A DNA stretch of 6,000 nt from Candidatus Woesearchaeota archaeon (GTDB lineage: Archaea > Nanobdellota > Nanobdellia > Woesearchaeales > 21-14-0-10-32-9), in assembly GCA_003562145.1 (NCBI GenBank), contig PWWA01000067.1:1-6000 (forward strand). Reading direction: 5' to 3'. The notes below the pieces were generated by a model. It was not told the DNA's origin and did no database searches. It saw nothing but the letters and a program-made list of their open reading frames with translations. Shown piece after piece: positions 3,900 through 6,000 of the stretch; within the stretch, counting starts at the first letter, position 1, and each line of letters begins with the position of its first letter. A program made the translations under genes and the position numbers.

Positions 3900-6000
3900 T
3901 TGAAAAAAACAATTCTGGCAGCAATTCTGGTGGCGGCACTAACAATATTATTATCCGGGCAAGCATTAGCCGTAGAGCTCATAAGCCCGCCAGACGAGTC
4001 ATACACTAATAGCGCTGAAGACGTAGAATTCACTTTTAACGCGACGAGCGACGTGAACGAAACATTTACGTGCACGCTTTACGTGAACGGCGACCCGCTT
4101 GGGACGAATGAAAGCGTAGAAAACTCCACTCTTACCACGATCATCGCTAACGAAACCCTAACAGAAACATATAATTCTTGGAGTATAAACTGCACGGATG
4201 ATAACGGGGATTTCTCAGGGGGCCCATGGACGCTCATCCTTGACACAGCTAATCCCGTCGTGACGATAAACACTCCTGCTGATGACTCATGGTTCTCCAC
4301 CCCTAATGTACCTATTAACTTCACGGTTACAGATGACCTGTCACCCAATACGACGTATGAAGTATTCGTAGACGGGGTTTCAGAGGAAACAGGAACTGCT
4401 TATAACAATACAGCACTCGTGGAAACGCTAACATTGACAGATGACACATACATAATAATAGTGCAGGCAACAGACCTAGCGGGAAACAGCGCGAACAGCA
4501 CAGCTATAACCCTGAACGTGGATGCAACTCCGCCAACCATAGAGTACGTGGAGCCAGCAACTCTGGAAAACGATTCTCATATACCTAGTGATTGGGTATT
4601 TGTAGAAGTAAGCGTGGTCGAGGAAAACGAGGACACAATAACTTTTTCCTTGTTCGAAGCGGATGGGACTCCTATTAATGTAACGTCTTACACTGATAGC
4701 ACGAGGACTATTAATTGGACTGATCTGCCTGAGGGAACGTACTTGTACAACGTAACGGTTAACGACAGCGCGAGCAACCAAAACTTCACCGAGACAAGAA
4801 CCATAACGCTGGACACCACGGACCCGTCCGTTACGATAAACACTCCTGCAAACGAATCATGGCTGAACGACAGGAACATAACAGTCCAATTCACTCCAAC
4901 GGACAACTTAGCACAACAAATAACGTATATAATATACTTGAACGAGACGCCTACCGCGCCGGAAACAGCAGCGAATGATACGCTGACAACACATTACGTC
5001 CAGGCACCCAGTGACGGGGTGTACACCGTAACAGTAGTTGTTTTTGACAGGGCAAACAATAACGCGACAAGCGAAACCATAATAGTATTCGTGGACGAAA
5101 CACCGCCTACGCCAACGATAACAACTCCTGACGAAACCATGTTTACAACAGCCACGCCTATTATTAACTTTACACTGGCAGATAACATGGCCAGTAATAT
5201 TAATTACACTTTATACGTTGACGGCACTCCTGACATTACAGGCAGCGCAGCTCCCGGTCCATTAGGGGAAACGCTTTCTCCTTTGAGCGATGGTACGTAT
5301 GAAATAATATTGGAGGCTACAGATGTTGCGGGGAACGCTGCGAACAGCACACCTATAACCATATACGTAGCCACTAATATACCTATAGTGCAATTTTCTT
5401 GGCTTGGCGAAGGTGTGCATAGGACGGGTGACTTCAGTGACTTTATTACTAGCACGGATGATTTCTTTTCTCCGAATGAATTAGAACTAGGTTTCGCGGT
5501 AAATATATCTAATACGGCTTTCCTTGATACTGCGTACGCAGCCTTGGTAGCGATTGATGAAAATGAGACTCCTTTAATTGATGGGTTTGGGAATCCTTTG
5601 CCGATTGACTTTGATGGAATCGGTACTTGTGGAGGTCAAATCGAGCTTGAATTGAATGCAACTACGGGCTTGTACGAGGGTGGTTGCAGCTTTGACGCTT
5701 TCAACAGCAGCGACTTAAGCTATAATAGGACTGTTGATTACTTCCTTGTTATTTTCAGGGTTAACGATACTTTTGAGAGGGAATCTTTTTATAATGTTAC
5801 AACTGAAACACCTGAGTTATGCTATGCTCCCGAAGATGATGATTGCTTACCTGCTGGTACAGTTGTATTCCTGCATGATATTGGCAGGCCTAGCTTCCCT
5901 GAATGGGAGACAAGACTGAGGATGACTGATCGGACTACTAATCTTAACGAAGTAAACAATTTCTATGATGTTAACTTCGTAATTGATGTTGAAGCAAACA
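3900..6000 (+). CDS. Secreted multi-Ig-domain surface glycoprotein (3' end outside window)
   Basis: The frame is open for 700 codons and leaves the window, so the C-terminal anchor cannot be seen. The N-terminus is a Sec-type signal peptide: Lys-Lys, a hydrophobic stretch to about 18, then GQALA with likely cleavage after Ala24. It has no lipobox cysteine. Five Ig-like beta-sandwich domains follow (about 25-114, 115-207, 208-304, 305-398 and 399-490). Their starts are marked by D-x-T/A-x-P motifs such as DATPP, DTTDP and DETPP, and by INTPA or TTPDE. Some end with ATDLAGN or ATDVAGN. Cys58 and Cys98 in the first domain could form a disulfide. From 491 the sequence changes to a different, non-repeating region with cysteine pairs at 577/596 and 641/649. 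About 31 N-x-S/T sequons suggest heavy N-glycosylation outside the cell. Adhesion, S-layer or cell-contact roles are possible, but the function is not shown. Confidence 0.85.
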   Translation, partial: MKKTILAAILVAALTILLSGQALAVELISPPDESYTNSAEDVEFTFNATSDVNETFTCTLYVNGDPLGTNESVENSTLTTIIANETLTETYNSWSINCTDDNGDFSGGPWTLILDTANPVVTINTPADDSWFSTPNVPINFTVTDDLSPNTTYEVFVDGVSEETGTAYNNTALVETLTLTDDTYIIIVQATDLAGNSANSTAITLNVDATPPTIEYVEPATLENDSHIPSDWVFVEVSVVEENEDTITFSLFEADGTPINVTSYTDSTRTINWTDLPEGTYLYNVTVNDSASNQNFTETRTITLDTTDPSVTINTPANESWLNDRNITVQFTPTDNLAQQITYIIYLNETPTAPETAANDTLTTHYVQAPSDGVYTVTVVVFDRANNNATSETIIVFVDETPPTPTITTPDETMFTTATPIINFTLADNMASNINYTLYVDGTPDITGSAAPGPLGETLSPLSDGTYEIILEATDVAGNAANSTPITIYVATNIPIVQFSWLGEGVHRTGDFSDFITSTDDFFSPNELELGFAVNISNTAFLDTAYAALVAIDENETPLIDGFGNPLPIDFDGIGTCGGQIELELNATTGLYEGGCSFDAFNSSDLSYNRTVDYFLVIFRVNDTFERESFYNVTTETPELCYAPEDDDCLPAGTVVFLHDIGRPSFPEWETRLRMTDRTTNLNEVNNFYDVNFVIDVEAN
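4242..5369 (+). repeat. Four tandem ~93-codon Ig-like repeat units
   Basis: Units begin at about 4242, 4521, 4812 and 5094, giving lengths of 93, 97, 94 and 92 codons. Similarity is mostly at protein level, but some DNA identity remains. ACGATAAACACTCCTGC occurs at 4263-4279 and 4833-4849, exactly 570 bp apart. A near-identical segment (GCGAACAGCACA, one mismatch, CTATAACC) occurs at 4491-4511 and 5340-5360. This indicates expansion by duplication within the gene. Confidence 0.8.

Noticed and set aside
3900..3980. Surface protein as an LspA lipoprotein substrate
   Set aside because: The signal peptide has an LLSG stretch, but the next residue is Gln, not Cys. The AxA motif at residues 22-24 indicates signal peptidase I-type cleavage.
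4079..5455. Several minus-strand open frames opposite the Ig-repeat gene
   Set aside because: The plus frame is continuous with a signal peptide and repeated domains. The minus frames are short, Val/Ser-rich by-products of its Asn/Thr/Asp-rich codons.

Overview
The window looks archaeal. It encodes an archaeal/eukaryotic-type translation initiation factor 1A and a diphthamide-synthase (Dph2) homologue. TTTATAAA-type TATA boxes lie about 26-30 nt before start codons. A surface protein carries tandem Ig-like domains with very many N-glycosylation sequons. The genes are tightly packed, with 4-bp overlaps and gaps of 1-80 bp. The small unknown proteins and the bacterial-type signal peptidase II suggest a DPANN-type archaeon (Woesearchaeota/Pacearchaeota-like). 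That placement is an inference from gene style and was not tested.

Layout, left to right. Positions 1-148 hold the possible start of a lysine/glutamate-rich gene leaving the window on the minus strand and a terminator-like hairpin. On the minus strand, 149-829 encodes a Dph2 homologue that lacks the whole N-terminal domain, and 861-1769 encodes a membrane-anchored SppA-type serine protease. A 79-bp divergent promoter region separates sppA from the plus-strand aIF1A gene (1849-2178). The aIF1A stop codon overlaps the stop codon of a convergent minus-strand operon. In transcription order that operon encodes a two-helix membrane protein of unknown function (3731-2967), a Gln-rich protein with a C-terminal coiled coil (2970-2608), and lipoprotein signal peptidase LspA (2606-2175). 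A 168-bp divergent promoter region follows. A large secreted Ig-repeat protein then starts at 3900 and runs off the right edge, still open after 700 codons.

How it fits together: aIF1A and the Dph2 homologue concern translation (initiation, and modification of elongation factor 2). SppA, LspA, the unknown membrane protein and the surface protein concern the membrane and cell surface. Promoter positions suggest leaderless or nearly leaderless mRNAs for the first genes of transcripts. The operon-internal coiled-coil gene and the surface-protein gene have strong Shine-Dalgarno sequences instead.

The points most worth following are the Dph2 homologue missing its first iron-sulfur cysteine domain, a canonical LspA in an archaeal context inside an operon with two unknown proteins, and the architecture and unusual TTG start of the surface protein. 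I found no mobile element, CRISPR array, tRNA or rRNA.
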